Source of the DNA: Burkholderiaceae bacterium
GTDB lineage: Bacteria > Pseudomonadota > Gammaproteobacteria > Burkholderiales > Burkholderiaceae
Direction: 5' to 3'
NCBI GenBank assembly: GCA_030151165.1
Contig: JASLEM010000490.1
Span: forward strand, 1-21,861
DNA length: 21,861 bases
Part shown: positions 7,291 through 14,480 of the stretch, one piece after another
How positions within the stretch are numbered: position 1 is the stretch's first letter
Layout of the letters: each line of letters begins with the position of its first letter
The notes under the pieces: model-generated
Seen by the model: the letters and a program-made list of their open reading frames with translations, nothing else
Told to the model about the DNA's origin: nothing
The model's database searches: none
Translations under genes and position numbers: made by a program

Positions 7291-8607
7291 ATGAACACGA
7301 GCACGATGGCACGCCCCGTCCGCACGGGCCCGCTCGCTTCCGCCGCCGACGCGGTCTATCGCAAGGTGTCGTGGCGGCTGATCCCGCTGCTGTTCCTTTG
7401 CTACATCGCGGCCTACCTCGACCGCGTGAACGTCGGCTTCGCGAAGCTGCAGATGATGAACGCGCTGTCGCTCAGCGACACCGTCTACGGCGCGGGCGCC
7501 GGCATCTTCTTCGTCGGCTACTTCATCTTCGAGATCCCCAGCAACCTGATGCTGCACAAGGTGGGCGCGGGCAAGTGGATCGCGCGCATCATGGTGAGCT
7601 GGGGCGTGCTGTCGGCGGCGATGATGTTCGTCAACTCCGCGACCTCGTTCTACATCGTGCGCTTCCTGCTGGGCGTCGCGGAGGCCGGCTTCTTCCCCGG
7701 CATCATCCTGTACCTCACGTACTGGTACCCGGCCGAGCGCCGCGGGCGCGCGACCTCGCTGTTCCTCACCGCCGTGGCCTTCGCCGGCATCATCGGCGGC
7801 CCGCTGTCCGGCTGGATCCTGCACAGCCTCGACAAGGTCGCCGGACTCGCCGGCTGGCAATGGCTGTTCGTGCTGGAGGCGCTGCCGTCGCTGGTGCTGG
7901 GCGTGATGGCCTGGTTCTTCCTCGAGGATCGCGTGAAGAACGCGCGCTGGCTCACCGAGGACGAGCGCGACACCATCGCGCACGACGTGTCCTCCGAGGA
8001 GTCGCACAAGTTCGACGAGCCGGTGGCGCGCGTGCTGATGAACCCGAAGGTGTGGCTGCTCGCGCTGGTCTACTTCGGCATCGTCTCGGGCCTGTACGGC
8101 GTCTCGTTCTGGCTGCCGTCGATCATCAAGGCGATGGGCGTCAGCGATCCGCTGGACATCGGCCTCGTCAGCGCGATCCCGTGGGCGTTCGGCGTCATCG
8201 CGATGTACCTGGTCGCGCGCAGCGCCGACCGCCTGCGCGAGGCGCGCTGGCACACCGCGGTGGCCTGCGCGCTGGGCGCGGTCGGGCTCGAGATCAGCGT
8301 CGCGTTCCACAACGACGTCTACCTTTCGATGGCCGGCCTCACGCTGTGCACGATGGGGATCATGTCGGCGCTGCCGGTGTCGTGGAGCAACCCGACCGCC
8401 ATCCTCGCGGGCACGGCCGCCGCGGCGGGCATCGCGCTGATCAACTCGGTGGGCAATCTCGCCGGCTTCGTGATCCCGCTGATCATCGGCGTGATCAAGG
8501 ACAAGACGCACTCGACCGACCTCGGCCTGCACATGCTGGCCGCGTGGATGATCCTGAGCGCGATCGCGGTGCTGTCGCTGCCGAAGCCGTCCGCGACGCC
8601 GCGCTGA
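7291..8607 (+). CDS. MFS transporter, anion:cation symporter (ACS) family
   Basis: A 438-aa integral membrane protein with about 12 hydrophobic helices. YLDRVNVGFAK near residue 45 is the hallmark of the ACS branch of the major facilitator superfamily (phthalate, tartrate, galactonate and hexuronate permeases). PAERRGRATS in the loop after TM4 and the long charged central loop (about residues 210-245) also fit. It should import a carboxylated organic anion with protons across the inner membrane. GGAGA lies 7 nt before the ATG. The upstream hydratase suggests that the imported compound is an aromatic or sugar acid, but specificity cannot be read from the sequence. Confidence 0.92.
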   Translation: MNTSTMARPVRTGPLASAADAVYRKVSWRLIPLLFLCYIAAYLDRVNVGFAKLQMMNALSLSDTVYGAGAGIFFVGYFIFEIPSNLMLHKVGAGKWIARIMVSWGVLSAAMMFVNSATSFYIVRFLLGVAEAGFFPGIILYLTYWYPAERRGRATSLFLTAVAFAGIIGGPLSGWILHSLDKVAGLAGWQWLFVLEALPSLVLGVMAWFFLEDRVKNARWLTEDERDTIAHDVSSEESHKFDEPVARVLMNPKVWLLALVYFGIVSGLYGVSFWLPSIIKAMGVSDPLDIGLVSAIPWAFGVIAMYLVARSADRLREARWHTAVACALGAVGLEISVAFHNDVYLSMAGLTLCTMGIMSALPVSWSNPTAILAGTAAAAGIALINSVGNLAGFVIPLIIGVIKDKTHSTDLGLHMLAAWMILSAIAVLSLPKPSATPR

Positions 8608-8671
8608 CGGGCGCCGTCGACGCGCGCAGGCCTGCGGCGGGATGCCGCGGCCTCGCGATCGGACGAAGAGG

Positions 8672-8728
8672 GCGCCGCTTCCGCAGGGTGGCGCTCGCGC
8701 CGCTTCCGCAGGGCGGCGTTCGCGCCGC
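8672..8728. repeat. 25-bp tandem direct repeat (2.3 copies)
   Basis: The unit GCGCCGCTTCCGCAGGG at 8672 recurs at 8697 with the same flank. Over 27 bases the copies differ at only two positions, and a third copy starts at 8722 but breaks off after GCGCCGC. Each unit has self-complementary ends (GCGCC...GGCGC) and could fold. It lies between the MFS stop and the GrpB-like gene. It may be a remnant of a dispersed intergenic repeat family. Confidence 0.7.
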
Positions 8729-8798
8729 AAACCCCTACCCCGTATACGCATCCGACGCGGCACAATGGCGGCCATTCCCACTGCCGCTCGTGCCGACC

Positions 8799-9332
8799 AT
8801 GACCCTGGCCCTCTCCGAACCGCAGGACGTCGACGGGTCGCCCCGCGCGGTCGCCGTGCTGGCGCCGCGCCACTACCAGGAGCGCGCGCTCGCCGCCTTC
8901 GCGGACGCGCAGCTGCTGCTGTCGGCGATCCTGCCCGGCGCGCGCGTCGAGCACGTCGGCGCCTCGGCGATCCCCGGCGCGTACTCGAAGGGCGACGTCG
9001 ACCTCTGCGTCGCCGTGCCGCAGGACGGCTTCCGCGAGGCGCTCGGCGTCCTCGGCGAAGCTGGCTTCACGCTCCGCGCCGGCACGCCGCGCACCGAGCA
9101 GCACTGCCTCCTCGACGCGCCCGCCGGCGACGTGCCGCTCGCCGTGCAGCTGGTCGAGTCCGGCCCCGCCCTCGCGTCGTTCACGGGCTTCCGCGACGCC
9201 CTGCGCGCCGACCCGACGCTCCTCGCGCGCTACAACGCGATCAAGATCGAGGCCGGGCCGCTCGGCGACGCCGCGTATCGCGCGGCGAAGGACGAGTTCA
9301 TCCGCGAGGTCGTCAGCCGAACTGGCGCGTGA
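8799..9332 (+). CDS. GrpB family protein (nucleotidyltransferase-fold)
   Basis: A 177-aa protein. The segment VEHVGASAIPGAYSKGDVDL near residue 45-65 corresponds to the GrpB/UPF0157 signature (GSTaVPGl.aKp.iD), with the Asp pair typical of the nucleotidyltransferase superfamily. The C-terminal part (ARYNAIKIEA, AAYRAAKDEFI) matches the helical end of the family. No reaction is established for GrpB proteins; some occur fused to CoaE. The ATG at 8799 was chosen; an in-frame GTG at 8790 is the alternative, and neither has a clear Shine-Dalgarno. The 3' end overlaps the end of the convergent small gene by 20 bp. Confidence 0.85.
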   Translation: MTLALSEPQDVDGSPRAVAVLAPRHYQERALAAFADAQLLLSAILPGARVEHVGASAIPGAYSKGDVDLCVAVPQDGFREALGVLGEAGFTLRAGTPRTEQHCLLDAPAGDVPLAVQLVESGPALASFTGFRDALRADPTLLARYNAIKIEAGPLGDAAYRAAKDEFIREVVSRTGA

Positions 9333-9585
9333 CGTCGATGTGCGCGCCGCTGCGATCGTCCTGGACGTCGCGCGACGCTGTCTCGCTCGCATCGTCGGTG
9401 CGCACGACCTGCCACGTGATGGCGTAGTTGCCATCGCTGTCCTCGCTCGCACTGGCGAAGGCGCTCGCGCTCTGGTTGAGACGGACGCCGGACAACAGCG
9501 CGTCCCGGTTCTGCGTGTTGTTGTCGAAGACGCTCAGGTACAGGTCGCACAGGTCCGTATTGCGGAAGGTCACGGTGATCGACAT
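9313..9585 (-). CDS. small hypothetical protein, 90 aa
   Basis: I do not recognise this family. AGGAG sits 7 nt upstream of the ATG, a better ribosome site than most genes in this window have. The product is unusually polar and rich in Ser, Asp, Asn and Thr (MSITVTFRNTDL... SASAFASASEDSDGNY... ITWQVVRT), unlike spurious frames in this GC-rich DNA, which are Arg/Ala/Pro-rich. It has alternating polar and hydrophobic residues suggesting a beta-rich fold, no signal peptide and no membrane helix. It lies 58 bp downstream of speD on the same strand and may be co-transcribed. Its last 20 bp overlap the convergent GrpB gene. Confidence 0.75.
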   Translation of the reverse strand: MSITVTFRNTDLCDLYLSVFDNNTQNRDALLSGVRLNQSASAFASASEDSDGNYAITWQVVRTDDASETASRDVQDDRSGAHIDVTRQFG

Positions 9586-9643
9586 GGCAGGCTCCTGTTC
9601 GTGGCGAGTCGGTGGAGAGTCGGTGGCAGGCTAGACGGCGGGT

Positions 9644-10009
9644 TCAACCGCGCCGCACGCGCTCGATCTTCGGCGCCTCCGGCCCGAACGCCTCGACGAG
9701 CCGTTCCATCACGCGTTCCGCGCGCGCGGAGTTGTCGGTGCCGAGGTTGCACACGTAGACATCGGCCGTGACGCTGCCCAGCTCCGGCCACGTGTGCACC
9801 GCGAGGTGCGACTCGACCAGCAGCACGACGCCGGTGACGCCCTGGGGCTGGCCGTCCGCGCCGACGAACGGGTGGAACAGCTGGCCGACCGAGCGCAGGC
9901 CGGCCTCGGCGACGGCGTCGAGGCACAGCGTGCGCAAGGCGTCGACATCGTTCAGGGCGACCTTGCCGGCGCAGCCGTGCAGGTCGGCGATCAGGTGGAG
10001 TCCGTTCAT
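9644..10009 (-). CDS. speD: S-adenosylmethionine decarboxylase proenzyme
   Basis: A 121-aa bacterial/archaeal-type (class 1B) AdoMet decarboxylase. VESHLAVHTWPE contains the Glu66-Ser67 self-cleavage site that yields the pyruvoyl group. His72 and Cys87 are spaced from Ser67 exactly as His68 and Cys83 are from Ser63 in the Thermotoga enzyme, so processing and catalysis should be intact. It makes decarboxylated SAM, the aminopropyl donor for spermidine-type polyamines. The ATG at 10009 (MNGLHLIADLHGC) matches the family N-terminus; the frame extends upstream only to a TTG at 10060. No Shine-Dalgarno is seen. It is probably the supplier for the aminopropyltransferase at 1481-3064, although it lies on the other strand and 5 genes away. 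Confidence 0.95.
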   Translation of the reverse strand: MNGLHLIADLHGCAGKVALNDVDALRTLCLDAVAEAGLRSVGQLFHPFVGADGQPQGVTGVVLLVESHLAVHTWPELGSVTADVYVCNLGTDNSARAERVMERLVEAFGPEAPKIERVRRG

Positions 10010-10151
10010 GGGCGGGAGGCGATGCGCACCGGTCGTGCGCGGAGCGCCATGGTAGGTCAATCAGCGCCGCGGAGCGCGCCGGCCGCGCAGTCCGACCGGA
10101 TTTCCGCGACCGCGTTCACCCTTCCCGCGGCGCACGGCCGGGCCCACCCGT

Positions 10152-10157
10152 TAAAAT
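10152..10157 (+). promoter_or_regulatory. -10-like TAAAAT for the PHP gene
   Basis: TAAAAT, within an AT patch of otherwise very GC-rich sequence, ends 7 nt before the GTG start at 10165. No Shine-Dalgarno and no good -35 are present. If used, the mRNA would start at the GTG. Confidence 0.45.
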
Positions 10158-10164
10158 TGGCCCA

Positions 10165-11052
10165 GTGCAATTCCTGAACGCCGACCTCCACAGCCATTCG
10201 ACCGCGTCGGACGGCACCCTCAGCGCCGCCGCGCTCGCGGCGCGCGCGAAGGCGAACGGGGTCGAGCTGTGGGCCCTGACCGACCACGACGAGCTCGTCG
10301 GCCTGCCCGCGGCGCGCGCGGCGGCCACCGCGGCGGGGCTCGCGTTCGTCGACGGCATCGAGGTCTCGGTGACCTTCGCGAACACCACCGTCCACATCGT
10401 CGGCCTCGGCATCGACCCGGCGAACGACGAGCTCGTCGCCGGCATCGCCGAGGTGCGCGCCGGCCGCGAGCTGCGCGCCAGGCAGATGGGCGACGGCCTC
10501 GCGGCGGTCGGCATCCGGGGCGCGTACGACGGCGCGATCGCGCTGGCGCCGAACCCGAACCTCGTCTCGCGCACGCACTTCGGCCGCTTCCTGATCAACA
10601 CGGGCGTCGCGCCCGACATGCACGCCGTCTTCCGCCGCTACCTGACCGAGGGCAAGCCCGGCTACGTCGAGCACCGGTGGGCGAAGCTGGGCGACGCCGT
10701 GCGCTGGATCCGCGCGGCCGGCGGCGTCGCGGTGATCGCGCATCCGGGCCGCTACAAGTTCACGCCGACCGAGGAGTACGCGCTGTTCTCGGAATTCGTC
10801 GCGCACGGCGGCGAGGCGGTGGAGGTCGTGACCGGCAGCCACCACGCCGGCGATATCCTCAAGTACACCGACATGGCGCTCGAGTTCGGCCTGCTCGCCT
10901 CGCGCGGCAGCGACTTCCACGACCCCGACGAGAGCCGCCTCGACCTCGGCCTGCTGCCCGGTCAGCTCACGCTGTCGCCGAAGCTGACGCCGGTGTGGTC
11001 ACGCTGGCCTTCGCTCGCCGCGGCGGGCTCGGGCGACGCCGTCGCCTCGTGA
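10165..11052 (+). CDS. PHP-domain phosphoesterase (RNase AM / TrpH / YciV type)
   Basis: A 295-aa PHP-family metalloenzyme. Metal-binding motifs run in order: DLHSHSTASDG (His9, His11, Asp16), TDHDE (Asp40-His41-Asp42), GIEVS (Glu66), VHIVGLG (His77), a histidine in SRTHFGRFL, AHPGRY, and the C-terminal GSDFHDP. This set defines the YciV/TrpH group, whose members act as 5'-3' exonucleases on short RNA 5' ends and as 3',5'-nucleotide bisphosphate phosphatases. The start is GTG at 10165, required to include the first His motif. The end overlaps the following transporter gene by 4 bp (GTGA). In enterobacteria this gene lies next to yciO, and the same pair occurs here with a transporter between them. 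Confidence 0.9.
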   Translation: MQFLNADLHSHSTASDGTLSAAALAARAKANGVELWALTDHDELVGLPAARAAATAAGLAFVDGIEVSVTFANTTVHIVGLGIDPANDELVAGIAEVRAGRELRARQMGDGLAAVGIRGAYDGAIALAPNPNLVSRTHFGRFLINTGVAPDMHAVFRRYLTEGKPGYVEHRWAKLGDAVRWIRAAGGVAVIAHPGRYKFTPTEEYALFSEFVAHGGEAVEVVTGSHHAGDILKYTDMALEFGLLASRGSDFHDPDESRLDLGLLPGQLTLSPKLTPVWSRWPSLAAAGSGDAVAS

Positions 11053-12017
11053 GCGCGCGGCCGGGCGCCACCCACGCGCATCCGCTGCAGGGCGTGCTGC
11101 TCGTCCTGCTGGCCGCCGCCTTCTTCGCCTCGCTCGACTCCACCACGCGCGGCCTCGCGCAACCCGGCGGCCGCTTCGTCGTGCCCGTGCTGCTGATCCT
11201 GACCGTGCGCTACAGCGTGCAGGCGGTCGCGATGGCGATCTGGCTCGCGCCGCGCGGGCGTGCCGGCTTCGCCTCGGCGCATCCGCGCTTCCAGTGGCTG
11301 CGCGGCGTGCTGCTGCTCGCGACGAGCTTCTGCTCGTTCTTCGGCGTCAGCCTGATGCCGGTGCCGGAATTCACCGCGATCAACATGCTGACGCCGCTGC
11401 TCGTGACGGTGCTGGCCGCCACCGCGCTGCACGAGCGGGTGTCGCCGCTGCGCTGGGCGCTGGTCGCGGGCGGCTTCGCCGGCGCGCTGACCGTCATCCG
11501 GCCCGGCTCGGGCACCTTCGGCTGGGTCGTCGCGCTGCCGCTGATGGGCGCGGTGGCCTATGCGAGCTTCCAGGTGCTGACGAGCCACCTCGCCGGCGCC
11601 GAGAGCCCGATGACGACGCACTTCTACACCGGCTTCGTCGGCGCCGTCGTGCTGTGGCCGCTGCTGCTCACCGCGGCGGCGCTGCACGGCGCGGACGCGT
11701 CGCTGGCGCTGCTGCGCGCGCTCCCCGGCATCGCGTGGCTGGGCCTCGCCGCCTCGGGGCTGCTGGGGACGGTCGGCCACCTGTTCCTGATCCTCGCGCT
11801 CGGCAAGGCGCGCACCGCGACGCTGATGCCCTTCGTCTACGTCCAGATCGCATTCGCCGCGTTGATCGGCTGGCTCGTGTTCGACCACCTGCCCGACCAC
11901 TGGGCCTGGGTCGGCATGGGCATCATCTCGGTCTGCGGCGCGGCCTCCGCCGCGCTGAACATGAAGCGCCCCGGCGCGAGCACGCCGACCGCCGCCGTGG
12001 ACATCGCGCCCGAGTAA
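11049..12017 (+). CDS. DMT family (EamA) transporter
   Basis: A 322-aa membrane protein with about ten hydrophobic helices in two repeats, the standard EamA arrangement. It has the typical early motif region LDSTTRGLAQPG, the loop LMPVPEFTAINMLTPL after TM4, and the matching second-half segment LALGKARTATLMPFVYVQ before the ninth helix. The substrate is unknown; EamA proteins export amino acids, nucleobases or other metabolites. The GTG start at 11049 overlaps the stop of the PHP gene (GTGA), so translation is probably coupled. The gene lies between two genes that are often neighbours elsewhere. Confidence 0.92.
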   Translation: MSARPGATHAHPLQGVLLVLLAAAFFASLDSTTRGLAQPGGRFVVPVLLILTVRYSVQAVAMAIWLAPRGRAGFASAHPRFQWLRGVLLLATSFCSFFGVSLMPVPEFTAINMLTPLLVTVLAATALHERVSPLRWALVAGGFAGALTVIRPGSGTFGWVVALPLMGAVAYASFQVLTSHLAGAESPMTTHFYTGFVGAVVLWPLLLTAAALHGADASLALLRALPGIAWLGLAASGLLGTVGHLFLILALGKARTATLMPFVYVQIAFAALIGWLVFDHLPDHWAWVGMGIISVCGAASAALNMKRPGASTPTAAVDIAPE

Positions 12018-12040
12018 TCGCGCCGACACGAGGCCGCGGG

Positions 12041-12046
12041 CACAAT
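12041..12046 (+). promoter_or_regulatory. -10-like CACAAT ahead of yciO
   Basis: CACAAT ends 6 nt before the yciO ATG at 12053, with no Shine-Dalgarno and no clear -35. The same hexamer occurs at 8761-8766 before the GrpB-like gene. It suggests that yciO may have its own start site besides read-through from the transporter. Confidence 0.3.
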
Positions 12047-12052
12047 GTCGCG

Positions 12053-12676
12053 ATGTCCCAGTTCTTCGACATCCACCCCGACAACCCGCAGCTGCGCCTG
12101 CTGCGCCAGGCCGCGCAGATCCTGCACGACGGCGGCCTCGCGGCGGTGCCGACGGACTCGAGCTACGCGCTCGTGTGCCACCTCGACGACAAGGACGCCG
12201 TCGAGAAACTGCGGCGCGTGCGCGGCGTCGACGACAAGCACCACCTGACGCTGCTGTGCCGCGACCTGTCGGAGCTCGCGACCTACGCGCGCGTCGACAA
12301 CCGCCAGTACCGCCTGCTGAAGCTGGCGACGCCGGGGCCGTTCACGTTCATCCTCGACGCGACGAAGGAGGTACCCCGTCGGGTATCGCACCCGTCGCGC
12401 CGCACGATCGGGCTGCGCGTGCCCGACCACAAGGTGCTGCAGTCGCTGCTCGCGGAATTCGGCGAGCCGCTGATCGCGACCACGCTGATCCCGCCGGGCG
12501 AGACGGAGCCGCTGAACGACACCGACGAGATCCGCGACCGCTTCGAGAGGAGCATCCAGGCCATCGTCTGCGCGGGCGCATGCCCGCGCGAGCCGACGAC
12601 GGTGATCGACCTCAGCGGCGACGACCCGGTCGTCGTGCGCGAGGGCCGCGGCGACGTGGAACTGCTCGGGCTCTGA
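12053..12676 (+). CDS. yciO: YciO, Sua5/YrdC-family protein
   Basis: A 207-aa protein collinear with Escherichia coli YciO from end to end: MSQFF-IHPDNPQ at the start, PTDSSYAL, LLCRDLSELATY, KEVPRR, RTIGLRVP, and PTTVIDLSGDDPVVVREG at the end. It has the YrdC fold used by threonylcarbamoyl-AMP synthases (TsaC/Sua5) that make the t6A precursor, but the YciO branch has weak or uncertain activity in that reaction, so its role is open. The ATG at 12053 fits the conserved N-terminus; another ATG at 12045 is out of frame. It ends 6 bp from the convergent Rid gene. Confidence 0.92.
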   Translation: MSQFFDIHPDNPQLRLLRQAAQILHDGGLAAVPTDSSYALVCHLDDKDAVEKLRRVRGVDDKHHLTLLCRDLSELATYARVDNRQYRLLKLATPGPFTFILDATKEVPRRVSHPSRRTIGLRVPDHKVLQSLLAEFGEPLIATTLIPPGETEPLNDTDEIRDRFERSIQAIVCAGACPREPTTVIDLSGDDPVVVREGRGDVELLGL

Positions 12677-12688
12677 CCGGCGTCAGAG
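12671..12688. repeat. palindrome containing both convergent stop codons
   Basis: CTCTGAC-CGGC-GTCAGAG is a perfect 7-bp hairpin. The left arm holds the yciO stop (12674-12676) and the right arm the Rid gene stop (12683-12685). It has no T-run. It might act as a weak two-way transcript end or 3' stabiliser. Confidence 0.5.
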
Positions 12689-13042
12689 GACCGGCGCGGC
12701 GGCCGTCACGACGATCTCGACCTTCCACTCCGGCTTCGCGAGCTTCGCGAGAACCGTCGCGCGCGGCGGCGCGTTGCCGGCCGCGACCCAGGCGTCCCAC
12801 GCCACGTTCATGCCGGGGAAGTCCGCGCCGTCGGCGAGGAAGATCTGCGCCATCAGGATGCGCGACTTGTCGGAGCCGGCGCGCGCGAGCAGCGCGTCGA
12901 CCATCGCCAGCACCTGCGCGGTCTGGCCGGTGATGTCCTGCGTGGTGTCGGACGGCACCTGACCGGCGAGGTAGGCGACGCCGTTGTGGACGGCCATGTC
13001 GGACAGGCGGGCGCCGACGTCGAATCGTTGGATGTTGCTCAT
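12683..13042 (-). CDS. Rid (YjgF/YER057c/UK114) family enamine/imine deaminase
   Basis: A 119-aa single-domain Rid protein. APPRATV carries Arg94 and VEIVVTA carries Glu109, the positions that bind the carboxylate and activate water in RidA, so deaminase activity on reactive enamines/imines is plausible. The first strand differs from classic RidA (IQRFDVGARLSDM), and the central AGQVPSD and ILMAQIFLAD segments are typical of Rid paralogues whose substrate is unknown, so I do not call it ridA. It lies 45 bp downstream of plsY on the same strand. No Shine-Dalgarno is visible before the ATG. Confidence 0.9.
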   Translation of the reverse strand: MSNIQRFDVGARLSDMAVHNGVAYLAGQVPSDTTQDITGQTAQVLAMVDALLARAGSDKSRILMAQIFLADGADFPGMNVAWDAWVAAGNAPPRATVLAKLAKPEWKVEIVVTAAAPVL

Positions 13043-13087
13043 GGAAAGAGGTGGAATGCGTGGGTTGGTCAGTTGGCGTCGCGAGGG

Positions 13088-13717
13088 TCAGCCGGCATCG
13101 GACGGCGGCTTCGCCGCCTTGCTGCCCAGCTTGGACTCGGTGCCGTTCAGCAGCTTCGAGATGTTGGCGCGATGGCGCCAGACCAGCAGCACGCTCATGA
13201 CGGCCACCGCCACGGTGCGTTGTGCGCTCCCGTGCAGAAGAAGGCAGTACGCCGGCGCGAGCACGGCGGTGACGAGCGCGGCGAGCGACGAGTAGCGCGT
13301 CAGGATCGCGATGACCAGCCACGTGCCCAGGCTCGCGAGCCCGAGCCAGGGGTCGAGCGCGAGCAGCACGCCGGCCGCGGTCGCGACGCCCTTGCCGCCC
13401 TGGAAGCGGAAGAACACCGGATAGAGATGCCCGAGGAAGGCCGCGAGGCCGGCGAGCGCGACGGTGCCGTCGCCGTAGCCCAGGCGGTCGGCGAGCCAGC
13501 GCGCGAAGAGCACGGCGATCGTGCCCTTGACGGCGTCGAGCAGCAGCGTCGCGATGGCGGCCACCTTGTTGCCGCTGCGCAGCACGTTGGTCGCGCCGGG
13601 GTTGCCCGATCCGTAGGACCGCGGGTCGTCGAGGCCCATGGCCTTCGAGACGATCACCGCGAAGCTCAGCGACCCGAGCAGGTACGCCAGCACCACCACA
13701 CACACCGACCAGAACAT
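13088..13717 (-). CDS. plsY: glycerol-3-phosphate acyltransferase PlsY
   Basis: A 209-aa membrane protein with about five hydrophobic helices and the PlsY motifs: [12 protein letters not shown] (about residues 37-48), [20 protein letters not shown], and the C-terminal [16 protein letters not shown]. It transfers acyl groups from acyl-phosphate to glycerol-3-phosphate, the first membrane step of phospholipid synthesis. The ATG at 13717 was chosen because it precedes the first helix; a GTG two codons upstream (13723) with AAGG about 8 nt before it is a real alternative. The Rid gene follows after 45 bp. A -10-like TACACT lies at 13756-13761 on this strand. Confidence 0.95.
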   Translation of the reverse strand: MFWSVCVVVLAYLLGSLSFAVIVSKAMGLDDPRSYGSGNPGATNVLRSGNKVAAIATLLLDAVKGTIAVLFARWLADRLGYGDGTVALAGLAAFLGHLYPVFFRFQGGKGVATAAGVLLALDPWLGLASLGTWLVIAILTRYSSLAALVTAVLAPAYCLLLHGSAQRTVAVAVMSVLLVWRHRANISKLLNGTESKLGSKAAKPPSDAG

Positions 13718-13791
13718 CGCCACCGACCGCACCTTCGTTGAATTCGACGCCGGCAAGTGTATCGGGCGCGCCGGTACCGGCCGCGCCTGCC

Positions 13792-14349
13792 CTACCTCGC
13801 GCCGGCCTGCGGCACGCGCTGCAGCTTCGCGACGTCGTAGCCCTGCGACGCGACGAAGGCCGTCAGGCGCGCGAGGTCGGCGTCGGGGATCGTCGGCGTG
13901 CGCGCCATGATCCAGACGTAGTCGCGCTTCTCGCGCGTGACGACGACCTCGCTGTAGTCGGGCGCGAGCCACGAGATCCGGTAGTCGGCCTTCACCGGCC
14001 AGAAGTACTGCTCGCCCCAGACGGCGTTGGTCGACGCATTGAGCACGAAGGCGCGCGAGTGGTACGTCTTCAGCGGGCCGTCGGGCGCGTCGGCGTTGAA
14101 GCTGAACGTGGTCGGCAGCGTGCCGTCGGGGTCGAGCGTGTAGCTTTCCTTCGCGTTGTGGCCGCCCTTCTCGAGCCAGGTCGGGATGCTCGCGATCACG
14201 TACCAGTCGCCCGCGTAGCGCTGGAGGTCGACGTGCGGCACCAGCGCGACGGGCGCGAGGCCGTCGGGCGGCGTGCTGGCGCAGCCGACGAGCGCGGCGG
14301 CGGCGGACGTCGCGGTGGCCAGGAGGGAGGCGATCTGTCGGGCGTGCAT
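13792..14349 (-). CDS. outer-membrane lipocalin lipoprotein (Blc-like)
   Basis: A 185-aa lipoprotein. A signal sequence ends in lipobox LVGC with Cys23, and Ala24-Ser25 follow, so sorting to the outer membrane is expected. [19 protein letters not shown] is the GxW signature and the opening of the Blc/ApoD lipocalins, and YVWIMARTP is the matching late strand. Blc binds lysophospholipids and fatty acids and is linked to envelope stress. AAGGA is 5 nt before the ATG at 14349, preferred over the ATG at 14355 that overlaps it. plsY, another lipid gene, lies 74 bp downstream on the same strand. Confidence 0.93.
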   Translation of the reverse strand: MHARQIASLLATATSAAAALVGCASTPPDGLAPVALVPHVDLQRYAGDWYVIASIPTWLEKGGHNAKESYTLDPDGTLPTTFSFNADAPDGPLKTYHSRAFVLNASTNAVWGEQYFWPVKADYRISWLAPDYSEVVVTREKRDYVWIMARTPTIPDADLARLTAFVASQGYDVAKLQRVPQAGAR

Positions 14350-14480
14350 GCTCATCCTTGGGTTGGGGCCGCGGCGGTGTTCGCCGGGCCGGTCATGGCG
14401 TCTACGTCCGCCACCGCGTTGACGGATGCAAATGAGCCGCCCGGGGCACCGGCATGGCGTTTCCGCTACCCTTGCGGGCG

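Noticed and set aside
6194..7312. Long minus-strand open frame (about 372 codons) opposite the hydratase
   Set aside because: It starts inside the terminators, is Arg/Ala/Val/Gly-rich with no recognisable domain, and mirrors a well-supported hydratase gene. Such frames are common in DNA with about 72% GC.
8625..8636. 12-bp perfect palindrome CGCAGGCCTGCG after the MFS gene
   Set aside because: No loop or T-run, and such GC palindromes arise easily at this base composition.
7207..8781. 524-codon minus-strand open frame opposite the MFS transporter
   Set aside because: Composition is dominated by Arg, Asp, His and Gly without hydrophobic core or motif. The plus strand encodes a clear 12-helix transporter.
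10010..10060. TTG start 17 codons upstream of the speD ATG
   Set aside because: The added residues do not match the family N-terminus; MNGLHLIADLHGC is the expected beginning.
10962..12029. 355-codon minus-strand open frame opposite the EamA transporter
   Set aside because: Arg/Gln/His-rich shadow of a transporter gene with conserved EamA features.
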